Of a DNA stretch of 64,000 nt, positions 31,029 through 41,867 are shown piece after piece. A program made the position numbers and the translations under genes. Where the stretch lies: assembly GCA_030142905.1 (NCBI GenBank), contig JASJOG010000099.1, positions 124,001 to 188,000 on the forward strand. The letters are read 5' to 3'. This DNA is from Heliopora coerulea (Eukaryota > Cnidaria > Anthozoa > Scleralcyonacea > Helioporidae). The notes beneath the pieces are model-generated. The model was not told the origin of the DNA and made no database searches. It worked only from the letters and a program-made list of their open reading frames with translations. Each line of letters starts with the position of its first letter. Within the stretch, counting starts at the first letter, position 1.

Positions 31029-31329
31029 CTTCGTCTTTACAGCGCACACCAACAACTTTTGTATGAGATATATGCAAATTGTTGTATTTACTGTAACTGC
31101 ATTCAGTGAGATAACTTTCAGCTCCATTACATTGGTAATCTCTTGAAATGTTTCTAATCCATTTCTCATTCACGGACAGATAAGATTGTTCGATCGCTCC
31201 AGAAAGACCTTCACCTTTGCACGTCACATCAGCGTCCGCCTTAGTCCAGTTTCCGTCGAATAAAAATCGCCAATATCCATCGTTATACACCTGCACCCCT
31301 CTCATCGTGTTTCCACCGTTGCTATGTTG
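31029..31329 (-). CDS. SRCR-domain exon
   Basis: The minus strand encodes most of one scavenger receptor cysteine-rich domain: GVQVYNDGYWRFLFDGNW, ADADVTCKGEGLSGA, CNGAESYLTECSYS and VVGVRC. Four Cys of the usual six to eight are present. The first Cys after W-(G/R) is replaced by Leu/Phe (RFLFDG). The exon ends at a good donor (AAG|GTATGA at 31029/31028), in phase 1 as is usual for SRCR exons. The acceptor is proposed at CTAAAG (31330) but is weak. SRCR proteins are secreted or membrane receptors with many tandem domains in invertebrates. No neighbouring exon is visible, so this may be one exon of a long host gene or a relic. Confidence 0.75.
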
Positions 31330-31559
31330 CTTTAGCCGTAAAACTAAATTTTGACGTAAATAAATTTATATAAAAATGTTTGCCATACAACGTTGGGGTC
31401 TGATACGTTTCCAGGGTTCTACTCTTATAAATATTTTGAAGTTCATGAATTAGCTATAACGATTAAAGAGTGTGTATATACATACTTACACATATACATA
31501 TACATATAAGGAGTTTAGTCACTGAATATCTAACTACATATACAAGTAGTCAGATATCG
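31330..31559. other. Non-coding with short ACATAT microsatellite
   Basis: No gene. A (CATATA)n-like run lies near 31485-31510, followed by a stray unit of the 30475-30810 minisatellite. Confidence 0.4.
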
Positions 31560-31705
31560 CTCTATAGTCTATTGGTTCATATTGAGCACTCTACAGGATG
31601 AGTCATGTCGCTAGCGAATTTGCGCACGCTCACTAGTCTCTAGTTAGAGCACTCTGGCATGGCTTAGATGTACCACATGTGTGGGACATTTGAGTTGCCT
31701 ATCAC
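31560..31705 (+). repeat. R2 repeat, copy 1 (PLE terminal region)
   Basis: TATTGAGCACTCTACAGGAT...CACTAGTCTCTAGTTAGAGC...GTTGCCTAT matches 44508-44645 over about 140 bp. In that copy the sequence continues into a hammerhead ribozyme, so R2 is part of a PLE terminal repeat. Here it is cut off by a LINE fragment. Confidence 0.7.
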
Positions 31706-32085
31706 CAATTTGAGAGCCAATCACCAATTTAAAATACAAACCAAATTAGCTAAGATAAATTCCTACAAGTATTCATTTTTTGTAAGAATAGTTAAACCTT
31801 GGAACGATCTACCTAACAACGTAGTAAATTACCCTGATGGACCGAACGTAAGTAAATTCAAACGGAGGTTAAAGAAACACATGAACATTTATTGAACTTA
31901 TATTAGCAGTTTGAAAATATTATTCTTATATCAATTAGTTTTTCATTATTCATTTTATTTATTTCATATATATATATTCTTTTAATTATAGGGGACTTGT
32001 ATATATAGGGATAACCTCGAAGTCCACCTTTTCGAATATAACCTAGGTGTATTTGAATAAAGTATTATTATTATTATTAACATCA
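31706..32085 (+). pseudogene. 5'-truncated LINE 3' end
   Basis: It encodes the end of a LINE reverse transcriptase protein (KYSFFVRIVKPWNDLPNNVV...FKRRLKKHMNIY, stop at 31893-31895). A non-coding tail ends in a TTA simple repeat (about 32062-32082), which is typical of CR1/L2/jockey-type LINEs. The truncation point coincides with the loss of R2 similarity, so the LINE landed in R2. Confidence 0.75.
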
Positions 32086-32166
32086 GCATAAAGCACGTGT
32101 CCGTATCACATATACAGACACGACACGGTTATGATTTTCTTTTGTACTTTCCTCATGAATTCTTAA

Positions 32167-32209
<43 letters not shown>

Positions 32210-32362
32210 CTAAAATAAACGAAAATAAGGAATGGCTTTGGTATTGAGGGTGCTCAAAACTTGAAAAGTAGAGCAGTATGAAATAACACGAAATAAACTT
32301 AAAATGTCTTGTATCCCTACTCAGAGTTTCATGCAACTTCCACCATACTGCTTCAAACATTT
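32086..32362. other. Non-coding with (AT)n at 32171-32207
   Basis: Contains a perfect AT microsatellite of about 36 bp, otherwise nothing recognised. Confidence 0.6.
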
Positions 32363-32689
32363 TTAACATTTTGTGAGATAAACTATTCTACTGGAGTCAC
32401 AATCAGACAGATCATTAATGACATAACTTTTTTTTTTGCCCAAACTATATATAAAGCCGTCTTTCTTGTCAACTAGACTACATACTTGGCACCTCGACCT
32501 TCCACATTTTACCATACCCTTCCGACCTTCCTCCAATGGCTTAATCCTACTAGTTACAAGCTCTTCCTTCACATTCTTAATACTCTGGAAACTTGCTCTA
32601 TGAGGCTGCTTAAAAATACGTTTCATGTCATCTGATGCATATAAAATGGTACACAAATTCCAAATAACTCTACCAATACGTGATAACAC
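32363..32689 (-). pseudogene. PLE fragment: linker/zinc region before GIY-YIG
   Basis: About 108 codons with SIKNVKEELVTSRIKPLEEG, then KCGRSRCQVCSLV (the Cys-rich linker of PLE proteins) and YVINDLSDCDSSRIVYLTKC, which normally leads into the GIY-YIG nuclease. The nuclease itself is missing. It is head-to-head with the plus-strand PLE that starts near 32700. Confidence 0.75.
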
Positions 32690-32699
32690 TGTGAAAATA

Positions 32700-34975
32700 A
32701 ATATGTTACTCTCTCATTTACAGCTTCCTCTGATCGAGTCTATATCTACCTCTCTAGTCCTCTGCAATTGTTTACCCACTTCATTACTCCTAAATCCCCT
32801 CTTAAAATTTCTCCTATGTTCCTCGATCCTTTCTTCAAAAACCTCCTCCGCTTATCTATGGGAAAAGCAATGCGAATTAGAGAGTTTCTACCTTCAACCA
32901 AAAATTATAGGAAATTGGTAAACGTGCCAGGTAGGCCTGTCATCTGTAATTGTGGTACAGAACTCAGCAGATTTGGGAATTTAATGACTTTCATTTTCAA
33001 CCTTTAGTTTCCTATCATGTTATTAAAGATACAACAGATTTTTTAGAAGATATGAGATTTAAGTGGTATTCCAGAAGATGTCATTCTCTGCACTATGGAT
33101 GTTGTGGAGATGTACCCCATAAACCCCATGAAGAGGGAAATGGCATTGAGGAATTTTAGTTGAAGGTGGGGATTTGCGGTCTGAATTTGATAAAGGTTAT
33201 ATGATAGAATTAGTACGGGGTTATTCTACAGAATGTATGTTTTGAGTTTAACGGAGAAATCTACAGACAGAAAATTGGAGCTGCAATTAGAGCTAAATTT
33301 GCTACGGCCTATGCAAATATTTTCATGTCCAGGCTGGAGAGAAATATGTTAAGGGAAGCGGTTTCGAAACCTGGGTACGGTGGAGGTTCTTAAACAGTTA
33401 TGGATTAATCAGTGAGCCAAGTGGACCATGGTCCAAGGTCCCGCACTAGTTGGTTTGTGAGGGGGGCCGGCGCCTTGAATTAAAAATATTTTAATCACAT
33501 TTCCGGAAAATCTTTCCGAAATGCCAATGTATATATGTAGTTTTTTTAATTCAATAGCATTTTGAATAACGTTTTCCAACCCTTCAAATTGTCAAAAATC
33601 TCTTCCAAAATGCGGGAAATAGCCTTTCTGAAGCTCTAGAATTTCGAAATATTCCGGGAAAGCACGCCCCCGGACCCCTCTAGCTGAAACGGCTCTTACC
33701 TTCGGCGGTTGAAACCCTGACTCCCCATTAGTCTATTAATTTTATTGCCCCCCATAAAAAAGGTCTTCTTACGCCACTGATAGGTACTTGTATGTTGTAA
33801 GTGTCTTGTAGGTTCTACGACGTTCTTGCAGTATGCAACGAATTTCAAATTTTGTTCTAATTTTGTAATTTATTTAATAGATTCATGGTGGCCACCCGGA
33901 CACATTGACCAAGGCCCTCGCTTTGCCTTGGTCCGCCACTGTTCTTGTATGATGTCTTTTTAGTTTAGTGCCATGGTATACGGGCTTTTATTGAATTTTT
34001 GGGGTATGTATTGTATAATTATCTAACCTTTAAATGTACATGGGATTGGTTTGAATATGGAATGGCTTATTTGGACGTTAAGGTTAGGATGAGGGATGGA
34101 AAAATATCAACAGATGTGTATCGTAAAGAAATCAATACACACCAGTATTTGGATAATAGATCTTATCATGTGAAGCATGTCAAGAGGTTTAACTTATGGA
34201 CAAGCTTTGCAACTGAGAAGGATATTTGATTTGGAAGAGGTTTTCGAAGAGTGGATCGAAAAACTAGGGGGATACTTTATTAAGAAGGGAATATAATAGA
34301 AATAATGCACATAAACAATAGCAGAGAGTTAGAGAGGTAAACAAACCTGATAGAAGCTCCTTATATCATCGTAATTTGCGGGGGAAACTGATAATCAGAG
34401 AGTAACACTTGTATTAGACTCTCATCCATTCTTATCACGTATTGATAGAGTCATTTAGAACTTGTGTGGCATATTAGATGCATCGAATGACATGAATCGT
34501 ATTTTTAAGCTTGTAACTACTAGGATTAAACCATTGAAGGAGAGTCGGAAGGGCATGGTAAAATGTAGAAAGTCGAGGTGCCAAATATTTAGTTGAGTTG
34601 ACGAGAGAGGGCTTTACGGATGGTTTGGGGAAATCTAGAGTTATGTTATTAATTATCGATCTGATCGTGACTCCTGGGAAATAGTTTATCCTATAAAGTG
34701 CAAAAGATGTTCGAAAAAGTATGGTGGAATCATAATCACATAGTTTAAGACACGTTTTGAGAAATATAAGGGTAGTTTAGGAAGATATGGGAAAGTATTA
34801 CGAGATATGCCGGGAGATCATCTATATGCGCATTTTTATGACAAGGGACATAAAGGGTTGAATGATGGAAGAGTTAAGATTATTGATGAAACAGATAAGA
34901 ATAAACCAACAGTAAGAGAAAGCTTTTGGGCGTTCAAACTAAATTATTTTGTTCCTCCTTAAGGTTTAAACCTTC
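32700..34975 (+). pseudogene. Penelope-like element, plus strand, broken
   Basis: The reverse transcriptase reads across frames: KLVNVPGRPVICNCGTE (about 32915), HLQPLVSYHVIKDTTDFL, a palm region near 33070-33130, ECFEFNGEIYRQKIGAAIRAKFATAYANIFMSRLE (about 33230-33345, read in pieces), then after an insertion FEYGMAYLDVKVRMRDGKIS and DVYRKEINTHQYLDNRSYH (34035-34200). The linker KGMVKCRKSRCQ and a GIY-YIG nuclease remnant (KYGGIIIT.FKTRFEKYKGS ... GHKGLNDGRVKIID, about 34700-34960) follow. PLEs prime reverse transcription with the nuclease cut. Stops, frameshifts and the 33409-33941 insertion make this copy inactive. Confidence 0.8.
33409..33941. mobile_element. hAT-like MITE debris inside the PLE
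   Basis: The block starts CAGTGAGCC... and has two right-hand ends of hAT type, TTACGCCACTG (about 33770-33780) and TTGGTCCGCCACTG (33928-33941). The PLE coding sequence resumes after it. Probably two partial non-autonomous hAT elements. Target duplications were not identified. Confidence 0.45.
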
Positions 34976-35389
34976 GGAATATTAGTTAGCTGATCATTTA
35001 ATAGATTTCTGTGTTAATTTAGTTTTAAGAATGAATATTTGTGTTTATTATTTCTAGTTCATTTTATTTAAGAATTCCTACTATGATATGATTGACATTT
35101 GAGTAAGGGACAGTGCTCCAAAACGTAGAAGGAAAATAGAGTTTTGAAAAATTCTTATGATGACTTATGTTTTCATATTTAAAGTAATGGTGGTTTGTGA
35201 TAAATAGATAGATATATAGATACATAGATAGATTGATTGATTGATTGATTGAAAACTTTATTTAATCCCGGTTGTTACATCAATTTTAACAATTGGTCTT
35301 CCTGTAAGCCGTGAAAGTAAATAAATACCTGAAATGTATACATATGTAGTTATTAAAACATTAATTTACTTATGTTTTTCACTCATTAA

Positions 35390-38286
35390 TTAATGCAGAT
35401 TACAAAATTTCAGTTTGTTCTTAAATATGTCAATTGAAGTTATGTATTTCAATTCGTCGTGTAACAAGTTCCAGAGTCTGGCACCAGTAAGAGCAAAACT
35501 ATTTCTATAACATTCGGTCTTACAAACAGGAAGGTCAAAATTTAATGCCGACTGTCTTAAACAATTAAACCTTGAACCGGCATTTTGACAAAAAATTTCT
35601 GGCAAATACCTTGGTGTCAAACCATTCACGATCTTAAACATCAACAAAGCTTTCTGTTCAAGCCTGCGTTGATCTAGGTTTGACCAACCAAGTTTTTTTA
35701 ATGTTTCATCACTGCCATGTGTCAAACAAGTGTCCCCTGTTATTACACGGGCAGCTCTATTCTGTAGCTGTTGCAATTTCTTACTTAGTTCAAATTCAAT
35801 GCCATCCCACACAATACTACAACAATCAAAATATGGCATTATTATCGATTGATAGATTTTACATAAATTTTCCATGTTTAAATATTTACAAGCCTTTTTC
35901 AATATGGCAATAGAAGTTGCAACCTCCTGAATAATACTATTAATACGAAGTTCCCATGTTTAGTGGCAATCAAGTGTCACACCGAGACATTTGGTTGGAT
36001 AAACTCTACGAAGGAATGCACTATTTATAGACAAATGTGATATATCGTCAACTTTTGTACCAATACGTTGACGAGAACCTATTATCATTTATTCAGTTTT
36101 CAGGATATTCAGAGGGAGTTTATTGGCCAAAAGCCACGTACCAATATACTTCAGGTCATGGTTCATCTCTTTCTGTAAATCATTTAGGTCACATGATGAA
36201 AAAGTAAAATTCGTATCATCTGCATACATTCTTCCCCGACCGTACTTTAAACATGTAGTAAGGTCATTGATATAAATCAGAAAAAGAAATGGACCTAAAA
36301 TCCCTCTTCAGGAACTCCACAGTAAATTCTCACACTGTCAGAATAAACACCGTTAACAAAGCAACGTTGTGAACTGTTTGGCAGATATGAATAAAACCAG
36401 TGTAGGGTTTAGTGAGAAAATCCAAAATATTTAAATTTAGTCATTAATGCGGAGTGATTGACTGTATCAAAGGCCTTTTTTAAATCCAAAAAAAAATGAC
36501 ACCATTGACCATTCCTCTATCAGTATTGAAACACCAATCATTAGTCAAATCTAAAAGCATTGTAACCGTGGAATGAAGGGATCTAAATCCAGATTATTTA
36601 GAGTTGAGTAATTTATACTTTGCAAGGTATAAATAGATCTGATTATAAATTTGTCTCTCAAACAGGCGAGCTATAGCTGAAATGACCGATATTGGTCGGT
36701 AATTGTTTGAATGAGCTTTATTACCAGACTTAAATATGGGTACTACTCTTGCAGTCTTCCATTCAACGGGAAAAATATTAGACTCAATAGACTTATTGAA
36801 TAATTTGACTAAGTCTTCGTAAATTATACTTGCTAATATCTTTACTATCTCGTTTGAAATACAATCAAGGCCGGTGGCTTTCGTAGTATCTACGTTTGAT
36901 ATAAGATTCAACAGATCCTTAGGCGAAATTCTTTCCGGTTGAAAAGTACTTTTGCAACAAGATAAATAATTATCAGGTTTTACAGATGAAACTTGTTGGT
37001 CTGAGGCCAAATTTACACCAACAGTTGCGAAATGTTTATTAAACTGCTTGGTTATTTTTAAAGGATCCGTAATTTTGATCGACGAGCTATTGACAATTCC
37101 GTGTATCTCGGTTACATCAGATTTTTTCCCCCAATTAAATCATTCAATGTTTTTCACGTTTTACGTGGGTTCTTAATGTATTTTTCAATAGAGTCTTGAA
37201 AAAATTTGGCTTTGGTTTGGTGTACAATCTTATTAACCTGATTACATTTTTTTATACGCAATCCAATCCTCATTATTACCAATTAGGCATGCTTTTCTAA
37301 GAAAAAAGTTTTCTTTTTAATGCATCTCTGGAATACATCTGTTGCTTTAGTGTGGATGAAATCCACGCGGCAGGTTTGTTTCTAGACCGTATTATCCGCA
37401 TTGGAGCATGTTTATCCACTATTTCAATAAAAATAGTTCTCCAGGAAGACCAGACCATATTAACATCGTCGATCTCATCAAGATCCAGCCAATTGGTCGC
37501 AGACAAATCCTGGAGAAATTTTTCTTTGATAAACCGTTTAAACGATCTAGTTGCTATAAACTTTGGCTGCTTACGCGGAATTCCAATTTTACGGATAGCA
37601 TAAATTAAACAATGATTACTAATAGATAGTGGATAAACACCGGATTTTATAATACGGTTATTATTGTTAGTAATGAAAAGATCAATTAGTGGTTTGGAAA
37701 TGCAAGTAATTCTTGTTGGTTCCGTTATTAATTAACGGAACTGATAAACATCTAAGAGATTATTTAAACAATTAGCATGGGCCTCAAGGGTATTTGACAT
37801 GAGATTACAATTTAAATCTCCCAAAATGCAAATCTCATCAAACTGATGTTCCGTTTACTGAATAATCTGATCAAAATTATTAAAACAAGCAACCGAGGTT
37901 TTAGGTGGTCTATACCAATTTATAACAATAAACGGTCTAGAGTTTGGTTTCTTCATCTCCAAAGTAAAGATCTCTACTACCTGGTCACAGAGGTATAATA
38001 TAATTATAGTATAATTTCGTATAGTATAATTAATTGAATTTCGTACGTAAAAACAAACCCCTCCACTAGATTTATTTCCATCGTTTCATATGATATCATA
38101 TCCTGGTAGTGTTTTTAAACTATCAGGAATAGTAGCATCAAACTTAGTTTCATTAATAGCTAAAATATCTACCGGTTGTTTGCCCATAATAATATTCAAC
38201 TCTTCAATATGTGTTAAATGGCCATTTATATTAAGTAAAGCCATTTTAAACCCACGCGATTGAGATAATATGTCGTGCAATGGCAT
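35390..38286 (-). pseudogene. LINE ORF2: APE endonuclease and reverse transcriptase, broken
   Basis: The N-terminal endonuclease begins MALLNINGHLTHIEELN and has DILAINETKFD (the catalytic Glu in NETK). Reverse transcriptase blocks follow: KATGLDCISNEIVK, WKTARVVPIFKSG, NNYRPISVISAI (36594-37010), LGPFLFLIYINDL, MYADDTNFTF (catalytic YADD, about 36240) and a C-terminal region (35390-35902, PYFDCCSIVWDG, LQNRAARVITGD, WNLLHDELKYI). Several frameshifts and stops separate these pieces. Confidence 0.88.
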
Positions 38287-38297
38287 TTGGTTGTTAG

Positions 38298-39632
38298 TTA
38301 TTTCGGAACTGAACTTGAATCTGCATCAATTAATTTTCGTTTTCCATCAAAATAATTTCTAAAATTACAAGCAATATTGTAGATCCCTTTACGATAAAGG
38401 TGGAGTCCGCTTTTATTAAGCCAGTCCCTACCACCATTATCATTTAGGATAAATTCAAAACCATGTATAGAACAGGCCGATTTCACCACTTTGTTAGTTT
38501 GAGCTACATGTTTCGTCGATAACGGGCCATCACTGCGAGTCAAAATAGAGGAAATAGTGATTGAACCGGTCGGATTATTGGTCTTAATATTCTTAGCGAC
38601 TTGAATAATTTTATGAACTATTTGCTTTGGTTTATCTTTAACCAAGTTGTTTGTACCAACGTGAATGATTATTTTGCTCGGCTTCATTCTAATAAATGGC
38701 TTACTAAAATCGACCATATCTTCAACTGTTGCTCTGATAAATGAATACGATTTAACACTGACCTGGTTTTGGCGAGATAACAAGTTACCTTCAATCGGTT
38801 TTGTTATAGAATCACCAAGCACAACGACAACTTGGTTGACCGATGTGTAACTATTCTTGCTATCAAGAACATTACCAGATTTTCCATTAAATTGCTTTTT
38901 TCCCTTAACCGTCTGCCAGCCAAATTCCTTGTTCGTAGGATCATTCAAATCAACATTGCTATCTTGGTTAGATTGAAGTGCTTTATCCTCACTAACTAGT
39001 CTCAGAGCTGTGAGAAGACTATCGCGCTCTTCTTCCAGGCGTCTGATCTTGTCGAGTAGGTCTGGATATGTGGGAACTTTTCCAGTAACATTAAACTTAA
39101 GCACTGTCTCAAATTCAATGAATTTTTGTTTTAGTTCATTAATTTCAACTGTGTTTTTCACGCAACATCCACAAACATTAGCATCTTGGCAAGGCATGTC
39201 AACTGTATTAAACTTCGTGCTTTCGCCTTCGCCTTCAATCTCACTCGCCAAATACACTATATGATCTTCGACGTTAGACAGAAGACTTTCATCAACAACT
39301 TGTTGTACTGAATCAGAAACAAGTTCCTCAATATGTCTTCTAATTCGTTTATTATTACAGCCTTGTACGACCAACGTTGGTTGGCACCATGTGGCACTTA
39401 GCAACTTCAAAATATGAAAGCTGCCATTATTAGTCGTATAGGACCATTTTCCAGATAAATTTAATTTCGTTTCGACGAACGATTTGAGGTCCTCCAGCTC
39501 ACCATTCCACTTAATTTGTCTCTTTGAACCATTAAGTTGCAGTACCATAGGATAAACCTCTTTGTCGTTTGATTTTGAAGTAATTAAAGAACCGTTTTCA
39601 CTCAGCTCTATTTCATCGTGACCCTCCGCCAT
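38298..39632 (-). CDS. LINE ORF1 with SGNH esterase domain, intact
   Basis: 444 codons without interruption. The N-terminal third is a globular unknown region, followed by a Cys cluster (CQDANVCGCC, about 147-157) and a coiled coil (about 165-215, LLDKIRRLEEERDSLLTAL). The C-terminal half is an SGNH/GDSL-type esterase: VVVLGDSIT with the catalytic Ser (about 272), IIHVGTNNL with the Asn block (about 326) and SGLHLYRKG with the His (about 411). The Asp that commonly precedes this His by three residues (D-G-x-H) is Ser here (KSGLH), so the triad may use another acid. Esterase ORF1 proteins are known from CR1/L2-clade LINEs. The start is the ATG at 39632, downstream of the GGAT repeat. Confidence 0.85.
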   Translation of the reverse strand: MAEGHDEIELSENGSLITSKSNDKEVYPMVLQLNGSKRQIKWNGELEDLKSFVETKLNLSGKWSYTTNNGSFHILKLLSATWCQPTLVVQGCNNKRIRRHIEELVSDSVQQVVDESLLSNVEDHIVYLASEIEGEGESTKFNTVDMPCQDANVCGCCVKNTVEINELKQKFIEFETVLKFNVTGKVPTYPDLLDKIRRLEEERDSLLTALRLVSEDKALQSNQDSNVDLNDPTNKEFGWQTVKGKKQFNGKSGNVLDSKNSYTSVNQVVVVLGDSITKPIEGNLLSRQNQVSVKSYSFIRATVEDMVDFSKPFIRMKPSKIIIHVGTNNLVKDKPKQIVHKIIQVAKNIKTNNPTGSITISSILTRSDGPLSTKHVAQTNKVVKSACSIHGFEFILNDNGGRDWLNKSGLHLYRKGIYNIACNFRNYFDGKRKLIDADSSSVPK

Positions 39633-39762
39633 GATGGATGGATGGATATATGGATGGATGGATGAATGAATGGATGGATTGATGGATAGACAGTGATAAT
39701 TCTTTTAGTTGTAAAACCAAGTAAAAATATTGTTAAAAGGTTCAGTGTGGCAAAAGGAAGGA

Positions 39763-41386
39763 ACAATATGCAATAGTAAGTTAACCACTCATATCAAGTT
39801 GTTGCACGAACGTTTTTTGCTTTATTAGCTTTTTAGGTGCAAAGGATTTACTGAGTGGTATCTGGTATTTATATTTACAAGTTAGAATTAATTAACGTTA
39901 TATTATTTGTTATGGTAACTATGTGAATAGCGTAGTTATGAATCATCTAATATTTGCATAGTTTATTATCATAAATAGGTAACAAACAAGAGGCTAGTTC
40001 AAGATCAAATTGGTGTTTAAATCTGGTTGAAGTATATTTATGATTTCTAGTTCTTTTGTTTCCTTAAATAGTTGGGTGGAATTTTCACATTGGTATATAG
40101 GCATAATGCTGAAATGTCCATTGCTGCAATATGCTATGTGTTCCCAAAGTGGCTATATTCTTCATGCTTAATTTGTTCCTTGTGAAGGGTAACTCTTTTC
40201 CGCAAATTTTTAGTTTGACCCACTTAAAAACTTTTGCATTCTGGACAAATTATTCCATAAATAACGTTTTTCGACTTATTTGCCAATGTTTACCGTTTTT
40301 CAGCGTTATTGAATTTTCGATAATCATGATATCGCAAGTGCCGCATCTCGATTCATGACATCTCGATATACTTGTTGTAGGTTTCTCCGAAGTAAAGTGT
40401 GCTTTAATCAAGTGCTGTGTTAAGTTCTTTGGCTGGCTTCGGGTGATGATCAAGTTTGTTTCGTCCAGTATGGGCTTCATTTTATGGCAGTTGTTCAGGA
40501 ATTTAGGTCTTTTTTGATTTTTCCTATGATTTGGAGACTATTGGGATTGTGAGTTATGACTAATAAGAGTGAATCTTTGTTTTCTATTGTCCTCTTTGTC
40601 GATTTCAGTTCCATTATAGTCAGGGATGTTGCTTTCTCGATGCCCTTTGAAATTATATTTTTGGGATAATTTTGTTTTCTTAAAAAATGTTCAAGTTCCG
40701 CCAATCTTATTCTTCTAACGTCTGGTTCAGATACGATAAGGCATATTCGTTACGCAAGTGAGTAGGGAATGTTTTGTTTCGTGTGTTTCGGGTGACAAGA
40801 ATCATAGTTTAAATACTGGTGCGCGTGGGTTGCTTTGTAGAGAATGTCCGTGTGTAGCTTTCCTCCGTCCTTGTAAGGTAAAATGACGAGAAATGGAAGT
40901 TTTTTGTTGTCTTTTTCCATGGTAAATTTAACTTTTTCGTAAAGGTCGTTCAGCAGGTAGTAGAATTTCATTAAACCCTCCTCAAATCTTTCCCAAATTA
41001 TAAAACAATCGTCCAAAAAATCTCTTGAAAAGTTTTACAGAATCATCTTCGTTTTTGTTTCCAAAGGTGTCTTCCTACCTTGAATATGGTTCTTTCTCAA
41101 GGTAACCCATCACTGGTGTTGCATATGTGAGGGCCATTTTAGTTCCCATATCTCCATCTACGATGGGCCTCATTTTCAAATCAGGTGGTGCAGGTAGTTT
41201 GATGTATTCTGTATTTTGCTCTTTAGTTGCTTTTTTAATATGCTGAGATTTGTGAATCTCGGGTAAACCGTAAAAATTTGATGTTTTCCAAGTAAAGTTT
41301 TGGATGTAGTCTTTTTCCCTGCCTGTTATTTCACTTTCGAAAGTTTTCAAAAGTCTTTCAATTTTTCTTATGATTTTCCCCTCGCC
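39763..41386 (-). pseudogene. PLE copy A, minus strand, with core RT deletion
   Basis: Reading on the minus strand: NFTWKTSNFYGLPEIHKSQ, PPDLKMRPIV, then directly GTKMALTYATPVMGYLE. The reverse transcriptase segment between RPIV and the GTKMA block (about 115 codons, retained in copy B) is missing. Then come FLDDCFIIWERFEE (catalytic xxDD), GGKLHTDILYKATHAHQYL, the linker with SRCHESRCGTCDI and a decayed GIY-YIG nuclease. The deletion junction shows only 2-3 bases of homology. Stops separate the pieces. Confidence 0.85.
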
Positions 41387-41394
41387 GAACGCGC

Positions 41395-41478
41395 AAAGGG
41401 CGGTGTGAGGGTGCTAATGTCAACGTCCGTGGAGTCCTGTTACACGCAAGGTGAATAGGAAGAAAAATTTTTGCTTGG
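41395..41478 (+). repeat. R1 dispersed module, copy 3
   Basis: GCGGTGTGAGGGTGCTAATG, CGTGGAGTCCTGTTAC and TAGGAAGAAAAATTTTTGC as in copies at 11288 and 17993. It forms the inner part of the PLE palindrome with copy 4. Confidence 0.7.
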
Positions 41479-41771
41479 CAAATGCATATTCCAAGGAGCA
41501 AACTTTGAGAACTGCTCTTTCAAGTCATAAATTCTCTTGTTAGTGACGTGGTCCTCAAAATCGAAACCAGCTGCAGGCACCAAGAAAGCCCTTTCCTTTG
41601 CCGGTCTTAAATCATTTACTGGCTTCAGAGTTCAAATAATGTAAACAACGTCTGTGAGATTCATATAAGGGAAAAAAGAGTGAGACCAAATTGATTTTCT
41701 GCAATACGGTACTTAAGTATGGTTTAGTTAACAACATAGCAGTCTCCGAGCTTGCACACAAAACACAAAGC
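41479..41771. other. Unique spacer at the palindrome centre
   Basis: About 290 bp between the inverted R1 modules, without coding capacity or similarity to the arms that I can see. Confidence 0.5.
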
Positions 41772-41861
41772 GAAAATTTTTCTTCCTATTCACCTCGCGT
41801 GTAACAGGACTCCACGGACGTTAACATTAGCACCCTCACACCGCGCTTCGCACGTTCGGCG
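41772..41861 (-). repeat. R1 dispersed module, copy 4 (inverted)
   Basis: Reverse complement of copy 3 with few differences (GCGAAAATTTTTCTTCCTAT ... CACCCTCACACCGC). Confidence 0.7.
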
Positions 41862-41867
41862 AGGGGG

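Larger units (their letters stand above)
35200..39640 (-). mobile_element. CR1/L2-like non-LTR retrotransposon (LINE)
   Basis: ORF1 (38298-39632) and ORF2 (35390-38286) are in the order expected on the minus strand. The 3' end at low coordinates carries an AATC/ATCA simple-repeat tail (about 35228-35252 plus GATA units), a mark of L2-like LINEs. Just upstream of ORF1 is a GGAT simple repeat (39640-39690). About 4.4 kb, close to full length. Confidence 0.85.

Noticed and set aside
35040..35160. Hammerhead at the 3' end of the plus-strand PLE
   Set aside because: Only a vague remnant (GTGCTCCAAAACG) remains; the CTGATGA core is absent.
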